A stretch of 64,000 nucleotides of DNA from NCBI GenBank assembly GCA_947450475.1, contig CANFVK010000001.1:372001-436000 (forward strand), given 5' to 3'. This stretch comes from Bacteriovoracaceae bacterium (GTDB lineage Bacteria; Bdellovibrionota; Bacteriovoracia; Bacteriovoracales; Bacteriovoracaceae). Below the pieces are notes generated by a model, which saw only the letters and a program-made list of their open reading frames with translations, had not been told where the DNA came from and did not search any database. Positions 17,794-26,799 of the stretch are shown in pieces (the stretch's first letter is position 1; every line of letters begins with the position of its first letter). The position numbers were made by a program, and so were the translations under genes.

Positions 17794-19746
17794 TTAATCA
17801 TGGCGAAGTGCCTCGATAGGGTGAAGAAATGAAGCTTTTCTTGCAGGATAGATTCCAAAGATAATTCCAGTTGAAGCCGAGAAAATAAAGGCTAGCAAAA
17901 CAGAACTTAGAGAAATTGAAGTACTCCAGCCGGACAGAAGAGATAGAATTTCAGAAATTCCCCAGCCTACGACAATTCCCATGAAACCTCCACTGGCCGA
18001 TACAACTACTGCTTCAATTAAAAATTGGAAAAGTATATCTTTTCTCTTAGCTCCTACTGCTTTTCTTAATCCAATTTCTTTTGTTCTTTCAGTTACTGAT
18101 ACGAGCATGATATTCATAATGCCGATGCCGCCAACAAGTAGCGAAATGGCCGCTATTACCGAAAGCAGTAGTGACATAGTCTTACTACTTTGCGAAACCG
18201 CATCTTGAATATCGGCCATATTATGAATGTTGAAGGCATTCTCTTGTTGAGATGGAGGAACTTTGTGACGAGAATACAAGAGATTTAAAATATCATCTTG
18301 GGCACTATCGAGAAATTTTGCGTCTTTTATTTCAAGTTCAATTGAATCAACCCAATCTTTTCCCATGAGGCGATGCATGGCCGTTAGAACTGGAATCACT
18401 ATGACATCATCTTGATCACGAAATCCTGTAGATCCCTTAACCGGAAGAATTCCTAAAATTTGAAAACTGACTTTATTAATTTTAATAAATTCACCAATTG
18501 GATTTTTATCGGCAAAAAGCTCACGGACAACCGTTGCACCAATCAGGGCAACTCGATTTCTTTTTAAATTATCATCATCGCTAAAAAATTTACCTAAAGT
18601 TGGTGTCGCTGCATGCATCAGCATATAGGGAGGCATCGCTCCTAAAATTTGGGTATTCCAGTTTTTATTTTGGTAAGTGACTTGCCCACGTCCATTGACG
18701 GTTGGACTAACGTAACGTGCGCTACTTAATCGCTCTTTAAGCATTTGAACATCATCGAGACTCAATCTCGTGGTCATTCCTGATTCTTGAGAAACACCTC
18801 CTATTCTAACTGCTCCAGAATGAAGGATGAGGAGATTAGAGCCAAGAGAGGAGAGCTGTGCTTCTATCGATTTCTGAGCTCCGCGACCAACAGCTAACAT
18901 CGCCACCACCGCAGCTACACCAATTAGTATACCCAGCATCGACAGACCACTTCTAATCTTATTGGCGTTAAGTGTTCTTATGCCTTGATTAAAATATTCA
19001 ACAATTTCTCTCATGAAAGTTTGGTGGAAATAGGATCTTTTAATAACTTCTGCAGCATTTTGATTTTTCTTATTGTCTGAAATTCTCTGATCAGTTTGGA
19101 TCACTCCATCCCGCATTCTAATAAGGCGCTTGGCTTGAAGTCCAATTTCTTCTTCGTGAGTTACAATAACAACCGTAATGCCCAGATCGTTAAGATGGTG
19201 AAGAATCTTTAAAATTTCCTCTTGGCTTTTAGAGTCAAGATTTCCAGTAGGTTCATCAGCAAAAATGATGTTAGGGCGATTAACAAGTGCTCTGGCAATT
19301 GCTACACGTTGCTGTTGACCTCCTGAAAGTTCATTAATTTTATGTAATGCTCGATCTTCTAAAAAGACTTGCTTAAGTAACTCTTGGCAATGGTCATTAG
19401 GTATAGAAAGTTTTGAATAAAATAAGGGAAGAGAAATATTTTCGAGTGCAGTCATTCTAGGCAGTAAATTAAATTGCTGAAAAATGAATCCCATTAACTG
19501 AGAGCGCAGCACGGCAAGTTCATCTTCACTTAATTGACTAACTTCTTTTCCGTCAATTTGATATGACCCCTCACTTGGAATGTCCAATAGACCCAAAATA
19601 TGCATCAGGGTTGATTTTCCAGAACCAGATGGACCCATGATCGCAACAAAGTCGCCATCATCGATTTTTAGGCTTACATCGCGAATGGCATAAACTTCAT
19701 TGTTACCCATTCGATATACTTTTTTAATATTTTTAAGTTCTAACAT
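17794..19746 (-). CDS. macB: MacB-type ABC exporter (ATPase-permease fusion)
   Basis: The 650-residue protein has an N-terminal ABC ATPase (Walker A GPSGSGKST at about 39-47, signature LSGGQQQRVAIA, Walker B IIFADEPTGNLD) and a C-terminal FtsX-like permease with an N-terminal membrane segment (SGLSMLGILIGVAAVVAML), a large periplasmic domain and three terminal membrane segments. That is the MacB layout (E. coli MacB 648). With MacA and TolC encoded upstream in the same operon it should form a tripartite efflux pump. Substrate unknown. Confidence 0.9.
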   Translation of the reverse strand: MLELKNIKKVYRMGNNEVYAIRDVSLKIDDGDFVAIMGPSGSGKSTLMHILGLLDIPSEGSYQIDGKEVSQLSEDELAVLRSQLMGFIFQQFNLLPRMTALENISLPLFYSKLSIPNDHCQELLKQVFLEDRALHKINELSGGQQQRVAIARALVNRPNIIFADEPTGNLDSKSQEEILKILHHLNDLGITVVIVTHEEEIGLQAKRLIRMRDGVIQTDQRISDNKKNQNAAEVIKRSYFHQTFMREIVEYFNQGIRTLNANKIRSGLSMLGILIGVAAVVAMLAVGRGAQKSIEAQLSSLGSNLLILHSGAVRIGGVSQESGMTTRLSLDDVQMLKERLSSARYVSPTVNGRGQVTYQNKNWNTQILGAMPPYMLMHAATPTLGKFFSDDDNLKRNRVALIGATVVRELFADKNPIGEFIKINKVSFQILGILPVKGSTGFRDQDDVIVIPVLTAMHRLMGKDWVDSIELEIKDAKFLDSAQDDILNLLYSRHKVPPSQQENAFNIHNMADIQDAVSQSSKTMSLLLSVIAAISLLVGGIGIMNIMLVSVTERTKEIGLRKAVGAKRKDILFQFLIEAVVVSASGGFMGIVVGWGISEILSLLSGWSTSISLSSVLLAFIFSASTGIIFGIYPARKASFLHPIEALRHD

Positions 19747-19754
19747 CGTCGATC

Positions 19755-20708
19755 CTAACGCATTCTGCGTCCTCCACCAATCGGCGAGAACGGATTAGCT
19801 CCACCCTTTTTTGATTCAAGATGAAATTCAGGGACCAAAATCTTTTCATTTTCATTTAGTCCATTGTTGATTTCAATTTGTCTTCCATCAGAAAGTCCGA
19901 CAACGACTTCTTTCTCATTTTGCTTTTTATCAACTAAGTAATTTACATAATTTTTTCCTTCCTTTAAAAAGACTGCAGAGGATGGAACCACTAAAACATT
20001 TTCTTTAGAAAGTAACTGGAATGTGACATTGGCAGTCATTCCACTTCTCATAAATTCTGGCACTGCTCTAGGTAAAACATCAACTATGTATGTCGTAACA
20101 TTGTTAATGGTCGTTGCATCGAATGCAATTTTATCTACAGTTGCTTCGAGAGGTTGATCAGCATAAGCATCAAGTGTAATGGAAACTTTTTGCTTAAGTT
20201 TTACCTTAGCAATATCTGTTTCATCGACTTGGGCCTTAACAATAAGTCTATCGGACATCGTAAAAATAGAATCTGCAGTATTGAATGTTTGTCCTGATTC
20301 AACATTTCTTTTAATTATAGTTCCATTAATTGGTGCAATGATTGGAGTTGCTGGATAGAGATCTTCCCATTCCTTAACAGAGAGGGCTCCTTTGGATCTT
20401 GCTGCATCCAGTAATGCAGCTCTTTCGATAGAACTCATCCAGGCAATAATCTGATTTTTATGTACAAACTCACCCTCTTTGACAATTATTTTTTCAACTC
20501 GACCAGCAATAGGGGGCTTAATTTCAAGTTTATTCTGGGGCTGAACAACTCCGGTACTAAGAATATTGAGATCAATCTTACCTTTTGCTACAGTGTATTC
20601 TGTGTATTTTGATTCGATTTGTTTATTGTTACTTTTTCTGTAAAAGAAAAATGCACAACCAACAGTCAATACAGAAAAAATAGTTATAACAAGTTTCTTA
20701 TTTTTCAT
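19755..20708 (-). CDS. macA: MacA-type periplasmic adaptor (membrane fusion protein)
   Basis: Starting at the ATG at 20708 (AAGG upstream), the 317-residue adaptor has a membrane anchor (KKLVITIFSVLTVGCAFFFY), a first biotinyl-lipoyl half IKPPIAGRVEKIIVKEGEFV, a very short hairpin, the second half IIAPINGTIIKRNVESGQTF, and a beta-barrel region. The hairpin is much shorter than in E. coli MacA. Longer in-frame starts extend into the upstream tolC gene and are unlikely. The start overlaps the tolC stop by 11 nt. Confidence 0.85.
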   Translation of the reverse strand: MKNKKLVITIFSVLTVGCAFFFYRKSNNKQIESKYTEYTVAKGKIDLNILSTGVVQPQNKLEIKPPIAGRVEKIIVKEGEFVHKNQIIAWMSSIERAALLDAARSKGALSVKEWEDLYPATPIIAPINGTIIKRNVESGQTFNTADSIFTMSDRLIVKAQVDETDIAKVKLKQKVSITLDAYADQPLEATVDKIAFDATTINNVTTYIVDVLPRAVPEFMRSGMTANVTFQLLSKENVLVVPSSAVFLKEGKNYVNYLVDKKQNEKEVVVGLSDGRQIEINNGLNENEKILVPEFHLESKKGGANPFSPIGGGRRMR

Positions 20709-21969
20709 GATAGACACCTTGGCCCTTAATGTTTTCAAGATTTGCAAGCGAAAAAATAGCATCTTTTTTAGTTTGCAAAAGATTTTTTTGGTAATTGATA
20801 AAATCATTTTCAACTAGATCCCAATCAGTAAATGAAATGAGTCCATTGTTGTATTGCTCTTTGGCAATTTTAGATCTTACTTTCGCTGCTTCAACAAATA
20901 GGCTATCAACTTCAATCTTTTTCTTTGTTTCAAGAAAAAGGCTTTGGCTTTGTTGTATTTGAAAAAGAAGTTCTTGGTAAGTGTTGTCTTGAATTAGACG
21001 TTTGCTTTTTAGGACTTCACTAGCTGTTTTAACGGCATAAAAATCTGAACCGCCACTAAAAATAGGTATCACTAGATTAATGCCAAGGGTGAAATGATTT
21101 TCCCCATCATTGAAACTATTTCCCTGTTTACCTTCAGTGCCAGATAAATTAAGAATGGGGAAAAAGCCAGATCGACTGAGGGAAAGATCATAAGTTGATT
21201 GTTCGACATTATTTTGAGAGATTTTAAAAGTTAAACTATTTTTTACCGCATTTTCAAAATCTTGATTTTCAATATAATTAGGCTCAATTTCTTCATTGAT
21301 AAAAATTCTACTTGATTCATCTTTTCCAAGAACTCGATTTAGATCAATCTGATAATATACTAGAGAGTTCTTGGCTTGCATTAGTTCAAGCTCACTTCTT
21401 GCCAAATAGGCTTTAGAAAGTAGCAATGAACCTTTATTTTCCCTTCCTGATGAAAAACGAAGTTCTACTAGTCTTAAGTTTTCTTCGCGTCTTTTAATTA
21501 CATCTTTAAGTAGTTTTATTAAGTTTTGAGCATAGAGCAGTGAAGAATAAGATTTCTTTAAATCAGAGCTAATTTTTACCAAAGTATTTTCAAAAGTTAG
21601 TTGGGAGAAATGGTTTTGCACTTTGGTGAGTTGATATTTGTTTAAATCGAAATTTCCCGAAAAAAGATTTTGAGTGGCAATTAAACTTGTAGAATATTGT
21701 TGCTTGTTGTTTGGAGAAAAAGAGTTTGAGTCTGTCTTGTCGTAACTAATTTGAGCTTTTAGTGTTGGGTAAAAACCAGAAAGACTACTATCTACTTTGT
21801 AGGATGAAGCTTGCAGTTGATATCGTGCTGCTTTTATCTCGTTATTGTTGATATAACTTTCTTCTATACATTTTTTAAAGTTATAAATGTCATCGGCTTT
21901 AACTGGACCAATACAAAGAATTAAAGTTTGAGTGAATATTAATTTGGCTAAAATTTTTAAATTTTTCAT
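20698..21969 (-). CDS. TolC-family outer-membrane efflux protein
   Basis: The 423-residue precursor has a signal peptide (cleavage near PVKA), then two related halves of long helices and short strands typical of OEP channels (FYPTLKAQISYDKT in the first, FFPILNLSGTEGKQ in the second). It is first in the tolC-macA-macB operon and should provide the outer-membrane duct of the pump. A 93-bp gap separates it from the divergent P-type ATPase. Confidence 0.85.
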   Translation of the reverse strand: MKNLKILAKLIFTQTLILCIGPVKADDIYNFKKCIEESYINNNEIKAARYQLQASSYKVDSSLSGFYPTLKAQISYDKTDSNSFSPNNKQQYSTSLIATQNLFSGNFDLNKYQLTKVQNHFSQLTFENTLVKISSDLKKSYSSLLYAQNLIKLLKDVIKRREENLRLVELRFSSGRENKGSLLLSKAYLARSELELMQAKNSLVYYQIDLNRVLGKDESSRIFINEEIEPNYIENQDFENAVKNSLTFKISQNNVEQSTYDLSLSRSGFFPILNLSGTEGKQGNSFNDGENHFTLGINLVIPIFSGGSDFYAVKTASEVLKSKRLIQDNTYQELLFQIQQSQSLFLETKKKIEVDSLFVEAAKVRSKIAKEQYNNGLISFTDWDLVENDFINYQKNLLQTKKDAIFSLANLENIKGQGVYHEK

Positions 21970-22062
21970 AATGCCTCAATCTAGCATGTCTTATTATTAG
22001 TAAAAATGCTTTTTCCCTTGGTATTAATCTTGTAAGAAAGAATTAGAGTTGAATAGTAAAAA

Positions 22063-24573
22063 ATGAGATTTTTTATGATTAATGAATTTGCAATCAAGAG
22101 AGCGGTTGATCTATTTAATAGCGGTGGGTTATCTATTCATGACATAGAAAAATATCAAGAAGACCATGGTTTTAATGAACTTATTCATTCTAAAAATAAG
22201 CGCACTTTACACATGCTTTTGGATATTTTCAAAGAGCCCATGGTATATTTGCTTTTGGGTTGTGGCGGGATATATTTTACTCTTGGAGATATGCAAGAAT
22301 CTATCATGCTTCTTGGCTTTTTAATTTTAATTCTCTTTATCACTATCTTTCAAGAGACGAAAGCTACAAAGGCAATCGAGTCACTTCGAGATCTATCTTC
22401 GCCTAGAACACTTGTCTTACGAGAAGGCAAAAAAATAAGAATTGCCAGTCGTGAAATAGTCAATGGTGAAATTGTTTTTTTAAATGAAGGTGATCGAATT
22501 GCAGCCGACGGCATACTCTTTTTTTCTCATCAAGTTGAAGTTGATGAATCAATGTTAACGGGAGAGTCATTGCCTGTTAAAAAAAATGATGGCGATTTTA
22601 TTTTTGCCGGAACCACATTTCTTAGTGGGTATTCAAATGCCATTATTCAATCAATTGGCAGTCAAACCAAAATGGGCGAAATTGGATTGAGTTTGGCAAG
22701 TTCTGGCAAACGAGAAACTCATCTGCAAACAGATACAAATGAGCTGGTTACAAAGCTTGCCATTGCTGCATCACTTTTAAGTTTAGTCGTTTTTATTTTT
22801 TATACATTAAATCGTCAAAGTTGGATAAGTGGCTTATTGGCGGGACTTACATTGGCGATGGCAATTATGCCAAATGAATTACCCGCCGTTTTGACGATCT
22901 TTTTATCAATGGGAGCTTCGAGGATTTCTTCTCGCAGAGTTTTAACCAGAGAACTTCCAGCAGTCGAAAATTTAGGAGCTGCCACCGTTTTATGTGTCGA
23001 TAAAACGGGAACTCTTACTTTAAATCAAATGGTGATACAAAATTTTTATATAAAGAATAAATTTATTGAGTTGTCTGAATTGAATGATGATATTCTTCCA
23101 GAAGAATTTCACGAAATTCTCGAATACGGTATCTTGGCTTCACGCCAAGAGGCTCACGACCCTATGGAAATGGCTTTTATTTTTGCGGGAAATAAGTACC
23201 TAGCAGGAACTGAGCATCTCCATGCCAACTGGTTGTGCGAAAAAGAATATCCACTTTCATCTGAACTGCTTTCTCTTACACATGCTTGGAAGTCTCATGA
23301 GGCAAATGGATATGTTGTAAGCGCCAAAGGAGCACCTGAAGCAATTTTGGATCTCTGTCACTTAAAAAAAGCTGATTTAGATTTTATAGAGCTGCAATTG
23401 GGTAAGATGACTCGACAAGGTCTTCGTGTTTTGGGAGTGGCAAAGTCCTTTCAGCAAAATGAACCTCTACCAAGCAAGCAGCATGATTTCCCTTTTGAAT
23501 TTGTTGGTTTAATTGGTATTTCTGATCCGATTAGATCAGAGGTTCCTGGGGCAATTGCCGATTGTAAAAAAGCAGGCATTAAAGTGATTATGCTCACGGG
23601 GGATCATCCCATAACGGCTTCAAGTGTTGCCCAAAAAATTGGATTAACAAATCCTGAAAATGTCATATCTGGCTCCGATCTATTAAAGTTGAGCGATCAA
23701 GAGCTGCAATCAGTTTTGCAAAGTCATTTTGTCTTTTCTAGAGTTTCTCCACAACAGAAATTGCGATTAGTCCAAGTATTAAAAAAAAATGGAGAAATCG
23801 TAGCCATGACTGGTGATGGGGTAAATGATGCTCCCGCTTTAAAGAGTGCTCATATTGGAATTGCCATGGGGAAGCGAGGAACTGATGTTGCCAGAGAATC
23901 TGCAGCACTAGTCTTATTAGATGATGATTTTGGATCTATTGTTGATGCCATTCGTATGGGACGAAGAGTGTTTGCCAATCTTCAATCGGCTTTTGCATTT
24001 TTACTTTCAGTTCATATTCCAATTGCCGGTTTGTCCATTTTGCCTGTAATTTTTAATCTGCCACTCGTGTTGCTTCCGGCCCATATTGCTTTTCTCCATC
24101 TTATTATTGAACCGACATCATCCATCGCTCTTGAAAATAAGGAGATCGATGAAAGGTTGATGAATGAGCCTCCTAGGTCTAGTTCTGCTAAAGTTTTAAG
24201 TCATTCTCGATTACTTAAGAGCCTTTTTTTAGGTCTAAGTTCTCTTTTGAGTGTACTCGGTGTCTATTTTTTTGCAATTTATCAAAATCGGCCTGAAAAT
24301 CAAATCCGAGTTTTCGTGTTTTCAACCCTGATTTCATCAAATCTTTTTCTAATACTTATTCACTTAGAGTATAAAATTAGAAAAAATAAAATCGTTATCT
24401 TGATTTTTACAATTACTGCTTTTTTGATGATGGCCCTGTTGTTTGAGCCTCATGCTTCAAAACTTTTTAAGTTCTCAATGATATCTGTCGAAGAATTAAT
24501 CTTTTGTCTTTTTCTCGGATTTCTAAGCGTTATATGGATAGACCTTGTGCCAAAACGTTTTCCGGTCTTGTAA
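22063..24573 (+). CDS. P-type (P2-like) cation-transporting ATPase
   Basis: The 836-residue pump has the actuator TGES motif, the phosphorylated Asp313 in DKTGTLT, KGAPE in the nucleotide domain, TGDGVNDAPALK and about ten membrane segments. The M4 motif reads MPNELP, whereas Ca2+ pumps have PEGLP and related bacterial pumps PEEFP, so a normally conserved Glu is Asn here. M6 has IIEPTSSIALE. Ion specificity cannot be assigned. Start could be 22063 or the Met five codons later. Downstream CBS and CsbD-like genes suggest a stress or ion-homeostasis cluster. Confidence 0.85.
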   Translation: MRFFMINEFAIKRAVDLFNSGGLSIHDIEKYQEDHGFNELIHSKNKRTLHMLLDIFKEPMVYLLLGCGGIYFTLGDMQESIMLLGFLILILFITIFQETKATKAIESLRDLSSPRTLVLREGKKIRIASREIVNGEIVFLNEGDRIAADGILFFSHQVEVDESMLTGESLPVKKNDGDFIFAGTTFLSGYSNAIIQSIGSQTKMGEIGLSLASSGKRETHLQTDTNELVTKLAIAASLLSLVVFIFYTLNRQSWISGLLAGLTLAMAIMPNELPAVLTIFLSMGASRISSRRVLTRELPAVENLGAATVLCVDKTGTLTLNQMVIQNFYIKNKFIELSELNDDILPEEFHEILEYGILASRQEAHDPMEMAFIFAGNKYLAGTEHLHANWLCEKEYPLSSELLSLTHAWKSHEANGYVVSAKGAPEAILDLCHLKKADLDFIELQLGKMTRQGLRVLGVAKSFQQNEPLPSKQHDFPFEFVGLIGISDPIRSEVPGAIADCKKAGIKVIMLTGDHPITASSVAQKIGLTNPENVISGSDLLKLSDQELQSVLQSHFVFSRVSPQQKLRLVQVLKKNGEIVAMTGDGVNDAPALKSAHIGIAMGKRGTDVARESAALVLLDDDFGSIVDAIRMGRRVFANLQSAFAFLLSVHIPIAGLSILPVIFNLPLVLLPAHIAFLHLIIEPTSSIALENKEIDERLMNEPPRSSSAKVLSHSRLLKSLFLGLSSLLSVLGVYFFAIYQNRPENQIRVFVFSTLISSNLFLILIHLEYKIRKNKIVILIFTITAFLMMALLFEPHASKLFKFSMISVEELIFCLFLGFLSVIWIDLVPKRFPVL

Positions 24574-24615
24574 TTGCATGATAACAATTTAATGCTAGAG
24601 AAAGGAGAATTCACT

Positions 24616-24990
24616 ATGAACACAGTCAACGACCTTATGAAGCATACTCAAGTTAGCTGTAATCCAGAAACTAGGGCATCTGACATTAAATATTTAATGA
24701 GCAAATATAACTTTCATGACTTAGTGGTGACAGATGAACATAAAAGTCCTATTGGTATCATTCATGAATCAGTTCTGGCAGATTCACTCCTCGAGAGATA
24801 TCCACATCCTTTTGATATAAAAGCAAGCGAGTGCATGTATTCCATAACGACAACTGTTTTTGAAGAAACTTCATTAGATGAGTGTTTATTTTTGATGAAT
24901 AAAAACCATATTAATATCATTCCCGTCGTGAAGTCGACTGGAGAGTATTGCGGTATCGTTACCAAAGATGATATCATTTCCTCAACTTAA
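24616..24990 (+). CDS. Tandem CBS-domain protein
   Basis: The ATG at 24616 follows AAAGGAG and gives a 124-residue protein made of two CBS motifs (CNPETRASDIKYLMSKYNFH with VVTDEHKSPIGIIH, then TSLDECLFLMNKNHINIIPV with GEYCGIVTKDDI). CBS pairs bind adenine nucleotides and regulate partners. Its position 42 bp after the P-type ATPase suggests it senses energy state for that system. It ends just before the next ORF. Confidence 0.85.
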   Translation: MNTVNDLMKHTQVSCNPETRASDIKYLMSKYNFHDLVVTDEHKSPIGIIHESVLADSLLERYPHPFDIKASECMYSITTTVFEETSLDECLFLMNKNHINIIPVVKSTGEYCGIVTKDDIISST

Positions 24991-25003
24991 CGTTGAAGGG
25001 AAA

Positions 25004-25501
25004 ATGAATAAATTTAATCAGGAAATTATTGATAAAAAAAGTAGAGACGTACAACTGGTACTAAAAAATAGTGATTATATTGATCATTATATCTTAGAAA
25101 CATTGTCGAATTTTGCCTATCGTTTTTTTGAGAATCCCAATAAGCCAGAAATAATTATTGATGGTACCTATCGTGTTTGTGCTTTGGAAAAAGGTATAAA
25201 GGAAGCGATTAAAATTAGAAATCCACAATTGCGTTTAGGGATCGGGGAGTTAGTTAAAAAAGTAAGCAAGGAGCAGGGACCAACAATTTTAAGAGAATTA
25301 AGGGTTCGTATGATTGGTATGAATCCTCAGCATAAAGGATCCTGCGAAATCTCTTCCAGAATAAGCTTTGGCCATCCTGATCATCATTTTGATGCAGGTA
25401 GTTTTGTCGATAGAAATTATATCCTAAATTTTGAAGACGAGCTTCATTTGCGAAACGTCTTGGCAAAGCACTTAGAAGAGGTTTGTGAACTTTTTGAGTA
25501 G
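25004..25501 (+). CDS. Hypothetical cytoplasmic protein next to the CBS gene
   Basis: The preferred start at 25004 follows GAAGGG; an alternative ATG at 24968 would overlap the CBS gene. The 165-residue product has no signal peptide or membrane segment. A His/Asp-rich block (SFGHPDHHFDAGSF) in the second half might bind metal. I recognise no family. Tight spacing puts it in the P-type ATPase/CBS transcript. Confidence 0.6.
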   Translation: MNKFNQEIIDKKSRDVQLVLKNSDYIDHYILETLSNFAYRFFENPNKPEIIIDGTYRVCALEKGIKEAIKIRNPQLRLGIGELVKKVSKEQGPTILRELRVRMIGMNPQHKGSCEISSRISFGHPDHHFDAGSFVDRNYILNFEDELHLRNVLAKHLEEVCELFE

Positions 25502-25551
25502 GCTTTTAGGGATTTTTTTTTGCATAATCTTATTTAAGCCTTTTAGGAGTT

Positions 25552-25782
25552 ATGGACATTATGCTCAATCAACAACAAATATATCTACAATGGCCTAGAA
25601 TAAAACAAAAAATTCTTAAGCATTGGGATAAACTAGATCCGCAAGAGATTGATCAAACAAATGGCACAATCACAGAGATCATAAAGCTTATCCAAAAAAA
25701 TTATGGTGCAGTTGAGGATTTTGAAGAAGATTTTGAGGATATTTGCTTTTTTTTTGAAAAAAGGTTCCAGCAGACTTGTTGA
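25552..25782 (+). CDS. CsbD-like stress protein
   Basis: The product of about 76 residues matches the CsbD-like pattern: QWPRIKQKILKHWDKLD, a Gln/Thr-Asn-Gly turn (DQTNGTITEI) and QKNYG near the end of the domain, then an acidic tail (EDFEEDFEDI). CsbD-like proteins are small stress-induced proteins of unknown mechanism. AGGAG lies immediately before the first ATG, so initiation at a second ATG (25561) is equally plausible. Confidence 0.7.
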   Translation: MDIMLNQQQIYLQWPRIKQKILKHWDKLDPQEIDQTNGTITEIIKLIQKNYGAVEDFEEDFEDICFFFEKRFQQTC

Positions 25783-25799
25783 AATGTTTTTAGGTTAGC

Positions 25800-26195
25800 T
25801 TACTTGTCCATTATTTTTATTCTGGTTTGCTCTTTTAAACCACCGAAAGAAAACGAAAGCATTAATACAAAATTATTTTCTTTTCTCAAATATGAATTTG
25901 TAGGAGAAGTTGAATAATGATCATTTTCATAACTTAATCTCAGTGGAATTTTTTTGCCATTAATTTCTGCTATAGCGCTCAATGAAAGCACCTTGTCCGT
26001 AATATTTTTATGATCTTTTCCTGTGATATAAATGCTAGTCCGTTCTTTTTCTTGGACAACTTCGATTAAGGTTTGTTTCGTTTCATGCACTAGCCCTCCG
26101 TGAATCGCTTGAAACTGGAGTGGTTTATCAAGCATGGCTCCGGCATATAGTATGAGTGGTACTGATGTTGCGATGATGAGTATTATTTTCTTCAT
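25800..26195 (-). CDS. Small periplasmic protein with HGG motif
   Basis: The 131-residue precursor has a signal peptide (cleavage near LYAGA). The mature part has an AIHGGLVHE stretch followed by SIYITGKDHKNI, a pattern I associate with small periplasmic domains found next to metal-efflux genes, but the match is loose. It is followed by a short gap and then lies downstream of a lipoprotein gene on the same strand. Confidence 0.55.
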   Translation of the reverse strand: MKKIILIIATSVPLILYAGAMLDKPLQFQAIHGGLVHETKQTLIEVVQEKERTSIYITGKDHKNITDKVLSLSAIAEINGKKIPLRLSYENDHYSTSPTNSYLRKENNFVLMLSFSFGGLKEQTRIKIMDK

Positions 26196-26218
26196 AATTT
26201 CAATCTTAATAGAGATTC

Positions 26219-26695
26219 TTAATATTCAAGGATATGGTTGTGTAAAAAAGCTTTGTAAAATTCACTGCGGCCTAGGTTTTTTTTTGGCTCAATAATATTT
26301 CTTGCTTCAGTTACTGCTTTAAAACTGTTTTCTAATTTTTTCTTTTCTAGTCGAGTAATTCGTTTTTTTAGAACTGCATATTCATAGGAATTCATTTTAG
26401 GCTCTAGGACGGTCTGAACCAAAAGCATCTTGGCTTTTTCAATTTCTTCCTTGATTGATTGATTAAGCTTTGTTGTTGATTCGTTTAGTTGAAGTAGTTT
26501 TGTTTTTTGTTCAGTCGTAAGCTTATCTGATCTTTGAATAAAGTCTTTTGCCGTTTCACTAGCACTTTCATCTTTTAAAATGACCATTTCAGTTATTTCT
26601 TTATCTATTTTTTTCTGTGCCGTTTTATGTTGAGCACAGCTACCCAGGGAAAGCACAATAAATGCCAGTAAAATATTTTTAAACTCAATTTTCAT
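26219..26695 (-). CDS. Small helical lipoprotein
   Basis: The 158-residue precursor has a lipobox (LSLGSC) after a short hydrophobic signal. The mature chain is highly charged, Lys/Glu-rich and predicted coiled-coil or helical (ESTTKLNQSIKEEIEKAK). No family is recognised. It precedes the 131-aa periplasmic gene by 23 bp, likely one transcript. Confidence 0.65.
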   Translation of the reverse strand: MKIEFKNILLAFIVLSLGSCAQHKTAQKKIDKEITEMVILKDESASETAKDFIQRSDKLTTEQKTKLLQLNESTTKLNQSIKEEIEKAKMLLVQTVLEPKMNSYEYAVLKKRITRLEKKKLENSFKAVTEARNIIEPKKNLGRSEFYKAFLHNHILEY

Positions 26696-26799
26696 AAAAT
26701 CTCCAAGTTTTTATTTTTAGAAGGCTTCTGAAAAAAATGTGCATTATTTGTTAAAGGAAATCAACAGTGGAATTGATTAACAATGATTTTGTTTTGGAA

